DNA from: Thermaerobacter marianensis
GTDB taxonomy: Bacteria; Bacillota; Sulfobacillia; DYIH01
Reading direction: 5' to 3'
Assembly (NCBI GenBank): GCA_020723785.1
Contig: DYIH01000067.1
Coordinates: 1-8,241 of the forward strand
DNA: 8,241 nucleotides
The translations under genes and the position numbers were made by a program. The stretch's first letter is position 1. Every line of letters begins with the position of its first letter. This document shows positions 1-5,112 of the stretch, piece after piece. The notes beneath the pieces are model-generated. The model saw only the letters and a program-made list of their open reading frames with translations, was not told the origin of the DNA and did no database searches.

Positions 1-1
1 G

Positions 2-646
2 GAGGGCGCCCCCTGCCGCTACACCACGATCCAGAACTGGTCGCGCAACGTCTACAACCTGGTGACCAAGCGGGCCGTGGCCTACGAAGGGGCCAAGATG
101 TACTGGGTGGATGGCAACATCGGCAGCAAGGTGACGATGAAGTATCCCGCCGTCGTCCTGCGCGGCCGGCGGGCCCACGGGGAGGTCGTCTCCATCGCCG
201 TGGCCGGCAGGGGCATGCACCAGGACGCCGGCGCCAAGGTGATCCACGCCGCCCCGGACACGACGTCGCGGATCGTCTCCAAGTCGATCAGCCGCGACGG
301 CGGCATCACCACCTACCGGGGTCTGGTGCGTATCAACCCCGGCGCCGAGGGGGCCAGGGCCAACGTCAAGTGCGACGCCCTGATCATGGACGGCGACTCC
401 AAGTCGGACACCATCCCCTACATGGAGGTCATGGAGGACGACGTGGCCATGGAGCACGAGGCCACCGTATCCAAGGTCAGCGAGGAGCAGCTCTTCTACC
501 TGATGAGCCGCGGCCTCTCCGAACAGGAGGCGACCAGGCTGATCGTCGCCGGCTTCATCGAGCCCTTCACCCGCGAGCTGCCGATGGAGTACGCTGTGGA
601 GCTGAACCGTCTGCTGGCCCTGGAGATGGAGGGGGCGGTGGGGTGA
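2..646 (+). CDS. sufB: SufB, Fe-S cluster assembly scaffold subunit (5' partial)
   Basis: C-terminal ~214 residues of SufB; the start lies left of the window and the reading frame is open from base 2. SufB pairs with the ATPase SufC (and SufD where present) in the cytosol and is where Fe-S clusters are built. The family signature [10 protein letters not shown] is at the left edge, followed by the parallel beta-helix core. The cysteine at 371-373 (KCDALI context) aligns with the catalytic Cys405 of E. coli SufB, and the EHEA motif at 452-463 carries the His and Glu that align with His433/Glu434. The C-terminal helices end in the usual [12 protein letters not shown] tail, so the 3' end is complete. 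The stop is TGA 644-646, followed by a hairpin and not by another suf gene, so sufB looks like the last gene of its operon. SufD is a less likely reading because the Cys and HE positions are of SufB type. Confidence 0.95.
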   Translation, partial: EGAPCRYTTIQNWSRNVYNLVTKRAVAYEGAKMYWVDGNIGSKVTMKYPAVVLRGRRAHGEVVSIAVAGRGMHQDAGAKVIHAAPDTTSRIVSKSISRDGGITTYRGLVRINPGAEGARANVKCDALIMDGDSKSDTIPYMEVMEDDVAMEHEATVSKVSEEQLFYLMSRGLSEQEATRLIVAGFIEPFTRELPMEYAVELNRLLALEMEGAVG

Positions 647-697
647 TCTTCCCACCGGGGATGGACATCGACGTCTTTCATGACTGCCTGTGGTCGA

Positions 698-823
698 TCA
701 ACGGTTGGCGAAGGCCCGCCCGACGACCATCGGGCAGGGCTCGGCCTGCAGCTCGAAATTATTGACCAGGCGCATAATCCGCGTCCGGAAAAGCTCGTGC
801 GACAAGGCGTCCCGGGATCGCGC
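698..823 (-). pseudogene. Unidentified protein-coding relic, C-terminal end
   Basis: Read on the minus strand, the frame between a TAG (824-826) and a TGA (698-700) encodes about 41 residues with coding-like third positions (mostly G/C) and a natural-looking composition, including the stretches SHELFRTRIMRLVNNFEL and PCPMVVGRAFANR. It has no clear ribosome binding site and is cut off by the stop at its upstream end. In the same frame further upstream (826-940) there is open but unremarkable sequence. I do not recognise the family. It may be the tail of the same mobile element as the transposase relic, or of an unrelated decayed gene. The call rests only on how protein-like the translation appears. 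Confidence 0.3.
714..740 (+). terminator. Strong hairpin downstream of sufB (possible terminator)
   Basis: The arms GCCCGCCCGA (714-723) and TCGGGCAGGGC (730-740) pair over 10 bp with one bulged A at 736 and a 6-nt loop. The hairpin lies about 70 bases after the sufB stop, where the operon should end. No T-run follows, so it is not a textbook intrinsic terminator; it could stabilise the mRNA 3' end or work with Rho. Confidence 0.4.
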
Positions 824-870
824 CTAAAACGTTATTACTGTGGTGCATATTTCCGTCATGCACAGGGTTG

Positions 871-887
871 TTGCGCGAGTCGCGCAA
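871..887. repeat. Perfect 17-bp palindrome TTGCGCGA-G-TCGCGCAA
   Basis: Two 8-bp arms, exact reverse complements, flank a single central base. The dyad is too tight to be a good RNA hairpin at full length, so it resembles a protein-binding dyad more than a terminator. No gene start lies just downstream, so what it would control is unclear. Confidence 0.5.
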
Positions 888-930
888 GCCTTGTGCGTCA
901 AGGGCTCGCGGCCCTGGAACATAACCGTGG

Positions 931-1179
931 TTAATGAGCCTGTCGCGCCAAGGTGGGGCCAGCAAGTCCCTCCACCACGACGTTGGTCTGGGTGCGCACC
1001 ACGCAGCCGAATCCGAGAGCACCCGGCTTCTGCAGGAACGTCACTCGCCTGAAGCCCCGATCCGCCGGCACGATCACCAGCCTACGGCTCTTGATCACCA
1101 CGGCGGCTTTCAGGGTCTGATGCCGGAGGAAGGTCTCTTTTTTCCTGCCGAGATTAAATTGGGGACGGCTCAGCAGCAA
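931..1179 (-). pseudogene. Decayed DDE transposase fragment (IS4-like)
   Basis: On the minus strand an 82-residue open frame contains a block recognisable as the middle of an IS4-type DDE transposase: a hydrophobic strand, then PADRGFRRVTFLQKPGALGF, then CVVRTQTNVVVEG. In that superfamily the ADRGF motif, followed by a helix and a G-hydrophobic-V-I-R strand, carries the second catalytic aspartate; here it is residue 40, bases 1060-1062. The frame lacks the N-terminal DNA-binding region with the first Asp and the C-terminal part with the catalytic Glu; intact elements encode several hundred residues. It is therefore a dead relic. The upstream boundary (near 1150-1179) is uncertain because the first ~10 residues do not look like transposase. 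I am confident that it is transposase-derived, less so of the exact IS family. Confidence 0.6.
1157..1168. repeat. AATTGGGGACGG motif at the edge of the IS relic
   Basis: This short motif lies between the recognisable transposase relic and the operon promoter. Similar TTGGGGACGG-type strings occur, from memory, at ends of mobile or REP-like elements in GC-rich Bacillota. Only one copy is visible in this window, so this is a weak call. Confidence 0.2.
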
Positions 1180-1185
1180 ACCCTA

Positions 1186-1214
1186 TTGACGGAATCGGAT
1201 TTCACTGTTATAGT
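1186..1214 (+). promoter_or_regulatory. Sigma-70 promoter of the Rrf2-iscS-mnmA operon
   Basis: A -35 box TTGACG (1186-1191, 5/6 to consensus) and a -10 box TATAGT (1209-1214, 5/6) are separated by exactly 17 bases. Transcription would start near 1221, giving a leader of about 70 bases before the GTG start of the regulator. It is the best promoter in the window and sits in a local AT-rich island. If the Rrf2 protein autoregulates like IscR, its operator should overlap these boxes; I see no convincing IscR-type dyad, only weak symmetry. Confidence 0.7.
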
Positions 1215-1258
1215 TCCATCGTAATCCCAAGTGTGTGGGTCGGAATTATCCTGTGCCC

Positions 1259-1274
1259 GGCGCGTTGGCGCGTT
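1259..1274 (+). repeat. Tandem 8-bp repeat GGCGCGTT x2 in the iscR leader
   Basis: Two exact copies of GGCGCGTT lie back to back in the leader, ending two bases before the GGAGG ribosome binding site of the Rrf2 gene. It may be a replication-slippage product; no function is evident. Confidence 0.4.
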
Positions 1275-1294
1275 TTGGAGGCGGGGGTTCAACC

Positions 1295-1753
1295 GTGAAC
1301 ATCACCACCAAGGGCCACTACGGGGTCATGGCCATGACGGAGCTGGCGATGCACGACGGCAAGGGGCCGGTGCCCCTCAAGACCATCGCCGAGAACCAGG
1401 GCCTTTCGGAACACTACCTGGAGCAGCTCTTCGCGCCGCTCAGGCGGGCGGGGCTGGTGCGCAGCGTCCGCGGCGCCCAGGGCGGGTACCTGCTGGGGCG
1501 GCCGGCCAGGGAGATCTCGGTGGGCGACGTCCTGCGCGTGCTGGAGGGGCCGCTGGCGCCCATCGAGTGCGCCCTGGACGGCAACCCCGAAGAGTGGGAA
1601 AACTGCACGAACCCATACAACTGCCTGGTCCGCGACGTCTGGGTCAAACTCTACAAGACGATTGAAGAGGTCGTCAACGGCGTCACGCTCGAGGAGCTCT
1701 GTCAGAAGGCCCGCGAGGCCCAGGCCCGCAGGAACCCGATGTTCTACATCTGA
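1295..1753 (+). CDS. iscR: Rrf2-family transcriptional regulator, IscR-like
   Basis: A 152-residue winged-helix regulator of the Rrf2/IscR family, likely a cytosolic Fe-S-binding repressor of the iscS operon. The N-terminus (ITTKGHYGVMAM) and the recognition helix SEHYLEQLF are classic; Glu43, Gln44 and Arg59 match the numbering of DNA-contacting residues in E. coli IscR. The wing VRGAQGGYLLGR is conserved. Three cysteines (C92, C104, C110) form the probable cluster site; the first is at the same position as in IscR, but spacing to the second is X11 instead of X5. Start: GTG at 1295 with GGAGG at 1277-1281, chosen because the family motif begins right after it; the frame is open further upstream to 1235 without family sequence. 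iscS follows after 18 bases. CymR-type cysteine regulation is an alternative, but the three cysteines favour a cluster. Confidence 0.88.
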   Translation: MNITTKGHYGVMAMTELAMHDGKGPVPLKTIAENQGLSEHYLEQLFAPLRRAGLVRSVRGAQGGYLLGRPAREISVGDVLRVLEGPLAPIECALDGNPEEWENCTNPYNCLVRDVWVKLYKTIEEVVNGVTLEELCQKAREAQARRNPMFYI

Positions 1754-1771
1754 CAGGTGGTGACCCCGACC

Positions 1772-2950
1772 ATGCACCGAGTGTACCTGGACCACGCCGC
1801 CACCACGCCGGTGCACCCGGCGGTGGCCGAGGCCATGGCCCGCTGCCTGGCGGAGACCTACGGCAACCCGTCCAGCATCCACGGCTTCGGCCGCGAGGCC
1901 AAAAAGGCCGTCGAGGCCGCCCGGGAGCAGGTTGCCGCCCTGATCGGCGCCCGGCCCCAGGAGATCGTCTTCACCTCCGGGGGCACCGAGGCCGACAACC
2001 TGGCCGTCCTCGGCGCCGCCCGGGCGCGGCGGGATCGCGGGAACCACGTGATCACCTCGGCGGTGGAACACCACGCCGTCCTGGACGCCTGCGAGCACCT
2101 GGCCGGGCGGGAGGGGTTCCGGGTGACCGTCCTGCCGGTGGACGGCGCCGGGCGCGTCGATCCCGACGAACTCCGCCGGGCCCTGACGCCGGAGACGGTC
2201 CTGGTGTCGGTCATGCTGGCCAACAACGAGGTGGGCACGGTGCAGCCCATCCGCGAACTGGCGGCCATCGCCAAGGCGGCCGGCGCCCTGTTCCACACCG
2301 ACGCGGTGCAGGGGGCCGGCCAGATACCGGTGGACGTGGACGCCCTGGGGGTGGACCTGCTGTCGCTCTCGGCCCACAAGTTCTACGGCCCCAAGGGGGC
2401 CGGCGCCCTCTATGTCCGCAAGGGCGTCAGGCTGCAGCCGCTGGTCCACGGCGGCGGCCAGGAGCGGCGCCTGCGGCCCGGGACGCCGAACGTGCCCGGC
2501 ATCGCCGGCCTGGGCGTGGCAGCGGAACTGGCGCGGCGGGAGATGGCCGAACGGGCCGCCCACGTGGCGCGACTGCGCGAACGGCTGCTGGCGGGCCTGC
2601 TGGAGCGCGTCCCGGACCTGGCCGTCAACGGCCACCCCGAGGAGCGGTTGCCGGGCCTTCTCAACGTCAGCGTCCTCGGCGTCGAGGGGGAGTCGATCCT
2701 CCTCAACCTGGACCTGAAGGGGATCGCCGCCTCCAGCGGCTCGGCCTGCGCCGCCGGGAGCACGGAGCCGTCCCACGTGCTCAAGGCCATGGGGTTGGCG
2801 CCGGCGGCCCTGCACGGCGCCCTGCGGTTCAGCCTGGGGCGGGGCAACACCGACGCCGACGTCGATCGTCTGCTGGAGGTCCTCCCGCCGATCGTGGAAC
2901 GGCTGCGCGCCATGGCCCGGGGCTGCGGGGAGCCCGCCGGGCGGGCCTGA
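1772..2950 (+). CDS. iscS: Cysteine desulfurase IscS/NifS
   Basis: A PLP-dependent aminotransferase-fold enzyme of 392 residues, the usual length, that converts cysteine to alanine and passes the sulfur on as a persulfide. The N-terminus YLDHAATTP is the family hallmark. The conserved His is in VEHHAVLDA; HTDAVQGAG holds the PLP-ring Asp; the PLP lysine is K203 in SAHKFYGPKG; the persulfide cysteine is C326 in SSGSACAAGSTEPSHVLKA, a long mobile loop as in group I (IscS/NifS) and not SufS. The ATG at 1772 is preferred, with AGGTGG at 1755-1760; GTG codons at 1757 and 1760 are in frame but would sit on that ribosome binding site. It follows the Rrf2 gene by 18 bases and precedes mnmA by 45. No iscU scaffold gene is next to it, so likely acceptors are MnmA and possibly SufB. 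Confidence 0.95.
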   Translation: MHRVYLDHAATTPVHPAVAEAMARCLAETYGNPSSIHGFGREAKKAVEAAREQVAALIGARPQEIVFTSGGTEADNLAVLGAARARRDRGNHVITSAVEHHAVLDACEHLAGREGFRVTVLPVDGAGRVDPDELRRALTPETVLVSVMLANNEVGTVQPIRELAAIAKAAGALFHTDAVQGAGQIPVDVDALGVDLLSLSAHKFYGPKGAGALYVRKGVRLQPLVHGGGQERRLRPGTPNVPGIAGLGVAAELARREMAERAAHVARLRERLLAGLLERVPDLAVNGHPEERLPGLLNVSVLGVEGESILLNLDLKGIAASSGSACAAGSTEPSHVLKAMGLAPAALHGALRFSLGRGNTDADVDRLLEVLPPIVERLRAMARGCGEPAGRA

Positions 2951-2976
2951 CCCGCCCGACCCGCGGCGGCGGGCGG
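2938..2976 (+). other. Two mutually exclusive hairpins at the iscS/mnmA junction
   Basis: Hairpin A pairs CGGGCGGG (2938-2945) with CCCGCCCG (2951-2958), with the iscS stop codon TGA in its 5-nt loop. Hairpin B pairs CCGCCCG (2952-2958) with CGGGCGG (2970-2976). Both use the same central strand, so only one can form at a time. Hairpin B ends 7 bases before the mnmA ribosome binding site. A ribosome terminating on iscS would cover A and allow B. The arrangement is visible in the sequence; a regulatory role is inference, and GC-rich DNA makes such pairings by chance. Confidence 0.35.
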
Positions 2977-2995
2977 CTCTACCGGAGGGATCGTG

Positions 2996-4087
2996 ATGGG
3001 CGAGCGCGTTGTCGTCGCCATGAGCGGCGGGGTGGACAGTTCGGTGGCCGCCGCCCTGCTGGTGGAGCAGGGCTACGAGGTCATCGGCGTGACGATGCAG
3101 ATCTGGCCGGAGCTGGCGCCCGAGGAGGAGGCCCGGCGGGGCGGCTGCTGTTCGCTGGGAGCGGTGGAGGACGCCCGGCGCGGCGCCGACCTGCTCGGCA
3201 TCCCGTATTACGTCCTCAACCTGCGGGAGGTCTTCGCCGCCGAGGTCGTCGACTACTTCGTCGCCGAGTACGCCGCCGGCCGCACGCCGAACCCCTGCAT
3301 CGCCTGCAACCGGCGGGTGAAATTCGAGCCGCTGCTGCGCAAGGCGCTGGAACTCGGCGCCGCCCGCCTGGCCACCGGCCACTACGCCCGCCTCGAGTAC
3401 GACCCCGCCCGCGGCAGACACCTGCTGCGCCGGGGGGTGGACCGGCGCAAGGACCAGAGCTACGTCCTCTACTGCCTGCGCCAGGACCAGCTCCGCCGCC
3501 TCCTCTTCCCTTTGGGAGGATACACCAAGGAGGAGGTGCGGCGGATGGCGGCGGCGCGGGGGCTGCCGGTGGCCGGGAAGCCGGAGAGCCAGGAGATCTG
3601 TTTCGTCGAGGACGACGACCACGGGCGGTTCGTGGCCGAACGGGCGCCGGGGGCGGCGCGGCCCGGCCCCATCCTGGACGCCGCGGGGCGGCGCCTCGGC
3701 ACTCACCGTGGCTTGGCCTTCGATACCATCGGTCAGCGCCGGGGACTGGGCCTCGCCGCCGACCGGCCGCTCTACGTGGTGGAGATCGACGCCGCCCGCA
3801 ACGCGCTCATCGTCGCCCCCGAGGAGGAGACCCGGCGGGCGGGGATGCTGGTGAGGGACCTCAACTTCATCCCCTTCGACCGCCTGGAGGGGGAGATGGC
3901 CGCCGACGTTCAGATCCGCTACAAGGCGGAACCCCGGCCGGCGCGCATACGCCCGGTGGGGGAGGATGAGGTGGAGGTGCGGTTCGACGCGCCCCAGCGG
4001 TCGATCGCACCCGGTCAGGCGGCCGTCTTCTACCGGGGGGACCTGGTGATCGGCGGCGGTGTTATCGATAATGTCTTCGATGGATGA
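2996..4087 (+). CDS. mnmA: tRNA-specific 2-thiouridylase MnmA
   Basis: A 363-residue cytosolic enzyme that adenylates U34 of tRNA-Lys/Glu/Gln and replaces the 2-oxygen by sulfur, giving s2U34. The PP-loop SGGVDSSVAA is at residues ~10-19. The catalytic pair is C101 (NPCIACNRRVKF) and C202 (ESQEICFVEDDDH), both present. Family blocks GGCCSLGAVEDARR, ATGHYARLEYD, KDQSYVLYCL and GQRRGLG are intact, followed by the C-terminal beta-barrel. ATG 2996 is preferred to GTG 2993: GGAGGG at 2984-2989 lies 6 bases from the ATG. Sulfur would come from IscS, whose gene ends 45 bases upstream; co-transcription with its sulfur donor is typical in Clostridia. The gene ends with TGA at 4085-4087. Length and motifs are normal. 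Confidence 0.96.
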   Translation: MGERVVVAMSGGVDSSVAAALLVEQGYEVIGVTMQIWPELAPEEEARRGGCCSLGAVEDARRGADLLGIPYYVLNLREVFAAEVVDYFVAEYAAGRTPNPCIACNRRVKFEPLLRKALELGAARLATGHYARLEYDPARGRHLLRRGVDRRKDQSYVLYCLRQDQLRRLLFPLGGYTKEEVRRMAAARGLPVAGKPESQEICFVEDDDHGRFVAERAPGAARPGPILDAAGRRLGTHRGLAFDTIGQRRGLGLAADRPLYVVEIDAARNALIVAPEEETRRAGMLVRDLNFIPFDRLEGEMAADVQIRYKAEPRPARIRPVGEDEVEVRFDAPQRSIAPGQAAVFYRGDLVIGGGVIDNVFDG

Positions 4088-4116
4088 CTCGTGCCAGGTC
4101 AGGCGATGGATTAGCC

Positions 4117-4132
4117 GCGCCGGAAACGGCGC
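4117..4132 (+). other. GC stem-loop with GAAA tetraloop between mnmA and the PRC-barrel gene
   Basis: The arms GCGCCG (4117-4122) and CGGCGC (4127-4132) pair perfectly around a GAAA loop, an especially stable GNRA-type tetraloop. No T-run follows, so termination is unlikely; it may be an mRNA processing or stability element. The adjoining CATAAT (4132-4137) resembles a -10 box, but I see no adequate -35 box. Confidence 0.4.
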
Positions 4133-4163
4133 ATAATAGCAGATGGCCCGGGAGGTGGGCGGC

Positions 4164-4661
4164 GTGTTGCGGCGGAGCCAGGTGATCGGACTGCCCGTGC
4201 TGACGGAAGCCGATGCCGAGCCCCTGGGCACGGTGGCCGACCTCCTGGTGAGCGCCCACGACGGACGCGTCATCGGCCTCCTGCTGACGGGCGGCGGTGC
4301 CCTGAGCGGCCACCGGATATACCCCTATGAGGAGGTCCGGGCCATCGGCAACGGGGCGGTGCTGGTTGGGAGTCCCTCGGCGCTGCTGACGACCCGCCGC
4401 TCCGGGGCCGTGCGGCAGATGCTGAACCGGCACACCGACCTGGTGGGCAAGCGGTTGATCGATGAAAACGGCGACGACCTGGGGATCATCGGCGACCTGG
4501 AGTTTGACCCGGAGACCGGCGCCATCGCGGGGTACCAGGTTTCCGGCGGTTTTGTTCACGACGTTTTGGAGGGGAAAGGCTTCATCCCCGTTTCGGCGGG
4601 GCTCACCCCGGGCAAAGGCGCCGTCCTGTGCACCCGCGTCGACGGGGAGGCCCGGATCTGA
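4164..4661 (+). CDS. PRC-barrel domain protein (two PRC repeats)
   Basis: A 165-residue soluble protein made of two PRC-barrel domains, roughly residues 2-75 and 80-155. Each opens with the pattern of a short beta strand followed by G-hydrophobic-hydrophobic and an acidic turn: LPVLTEADAEPLGTVADLLV and VGKRLIDENGDDLGIIGDLE. PRC barrels are small beta barrels found in the photosynthetic reaction-centre H subunit and in RimM; they mediate protein or RNA contacts. No catalytic residues are apparent. The GTG at 4164 is chosen because GGAGGT (4151-4156) lies 7 bases before it; an in-frame ATG at 4143 has no ribosome binding site and adds seven unremarkable residues. The gene follows mnmA by 76 bases. 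In Clostridia double-PRC proteins are, from memory, frequent at this place. The family is clear; the role is unknown, perhaps linked to tRNA or sulfur metabolism by context only. Confidence 0.85.
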   Translation: MLRRSQVIGLPVLTEADAEPLGTVADLLVSAHDGRVIGLLLTGGGALSGHRIYPYEEVRAIGNGAVLVGSPSALLTTRRSGAVRQMLNRHTDLVGKRLIDENGDDLGIIGDLEFDPETGAIAGYQVSGGFVHDVLEGKGFIPVSAGLTPGKGAVLCTRVDGEARI

Positions 4662-4705
4662 AGGAGTGGTGGGGCGCCCGGCCGGCGCCCGAGGAGGGTT
4701 TCAGG

Positions 4706-4897
4706 ATGCAGTGTCCCAATTGCAACAGCCGGTTGACCGGCAAGATCGGAAACCGCCAGTATTACTGCTGGAATTGCTGCGTGGAGTTCGCCCAGCGGGG
4801 CGGGCGCTGGGAGATATTCCAGGTCGACCAGGACGGGATTCTGGTGCCCAACGACGGCGCCGCGTTCGGCACGGGTTGTCGGGAGGCCATGGCATGA
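4706..4897 (+). CDS. Small zinc-ribbon protein
   Basis: A 63-residue protein with a four-cysteine zinc ribbon: C3-X2-C6, then 14 residues, C21-X2-C24 (knuckles CPNC and CWNC), plus an extra C25. After the ribbon comes a short beta-rich tail with the pattern WEIFQVDQDGILVPND. The ATG at 4706 has AGGAGGG at 4692-4698, 7 bases upstream, an excellent ribosome binding site; the frame is open further upstream to 4628, but that part overlaps the PRC gene and has no ribosome binding site. It starts 44 bases after the PRC-barrel stop and overlaps the next gene by 4 bases (ATGA at 4894-4897), indicating translational coupling. Such proteins commonly bind nucleic acid or partner proteins, but no specific function can be read here. 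Confidence 0.8.
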   Translation: MQCPNCNSRLTGKIGNRQYYCWNCCVEFAQRGGRWEIFQVDQDGILVPNDGAAFGTGCREAMA

Positions 4898-5097
4898 GGC
4901 GGGGCTTCTGGTACGGGATGATCCTGGGCGGCCTGGCCGCGGTCGGGTTGGCCGCCGTCCTGGCCCCCGGACGCATGGTCCGGCAGGCTTCGAGGTTGGC
5001 GCGCGTGCGGCGGCGCTTGCGGCAGGGGGCACGGCGCGTTTTCGGCCGGCCCGCCCTCCGGGCCGGGGCGTCCGTGGTCCGGAGGCTCGGCCGGTGA
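4894..5097 (+). CDS. Small single-span membrane protein, Arg-rich tail
   Basis: A 67-residue protein starting at ATG 4894, within the ATGA overlap with the zinc-ribbon gene; GGGAGG at 4881-4886 is 7 bases before it. Residues ~5-25 (FWYGMILGGLAAVGLAAVLAP) form one hydrophobic span with GxxxG-like small residues. The rest is very basic, with about 16 arginines, and should lie on the cytoplasmic side. The layout (short N-terminus, glycine-rich span ending in AP, charged tail) resembles YtxH-type small membrane proteins, but I do not claim membership. It ends 15 bases before the AI-2E permease gene and in the same frame, separated only by TGA 5095-5097. It may be an accessory subunit of the permease, which is inference from position. 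Confidence 0.7.
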   Translation: MRRGFWYGMILGGLAAVGLAAVLAPGRMVRQASRLARVRRRLRQGARRVFGRPALRAGASVVRRLGR

Positions 5098-5112
5098 CGG
5101 CGGGCATCGGCG

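Larger units (their letters stand above)
647..1294. other. Gene-poor, partly decayed intergenic stretch
   Basis: About 650 bases lie between sufB and the Rrf2 regulator with no intact gene. The stretch contains a hairpin (714-740), an unidentified minus-strand coding relic (698-823), an imperfect inverted repeat GTGCAT/ATGCAC (843-863), a perfect palindrome (871-887), a transposase relic on the minus strand (931-1179), an AATTGGGGACGG motif (1157-1168) and the promoter of the downstream operon (1186-1214). Parts of it (about 760-870 and 1140-1230) are visibly richer in A+T than the neighbouring genes. Short open frames on the + strand here have no family resemblance that I recognise. Confidence 0.7.

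Noticed and set aside
680..1224. Short + strand open frames after sufB as real genes
   Set aside because: They lack ribosome binding sites and family motifs, and overlap the minus-strand transposase relic, which is better supported.
647..1230. tRNA gene, riboswitch or T-box in the gene-poor stretch
   Set aside because: I found no cloverleaf, T-loop consensus or conserved riboswitch core; the visible inverted repeats are short and isolated.
1757..1771. Earlier GTG starts for iscS
   Set aside because: They lie on the AGGTGG ribosome binding site and add residues not found in the family, whose N-terminus begins just before YLDHAATTP.
4143..4163. ATG start for the PRC-barrel protein
   Set aside because: It has no ribosome binding site, whereas GTG 4164 has GGAGGT 7 bases upstream.
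1289..4273. A 994-codon open frame on the minus strand
   Set aside because: It is the antisense shadow of iscR, iscS and mnmA. Its translation is low-complexity (rich in R, G, P, H, A, Q) with no family motif, as expected opposite GC-rich genes.
5095..5112. Fusion of the small membrane protein with the AI-2E permease by stop readthrough
   Set aside because: The two are in the same frame with only TGA between them, but each has a complete, family-like layout and the permease has its own normal N-terminal span.
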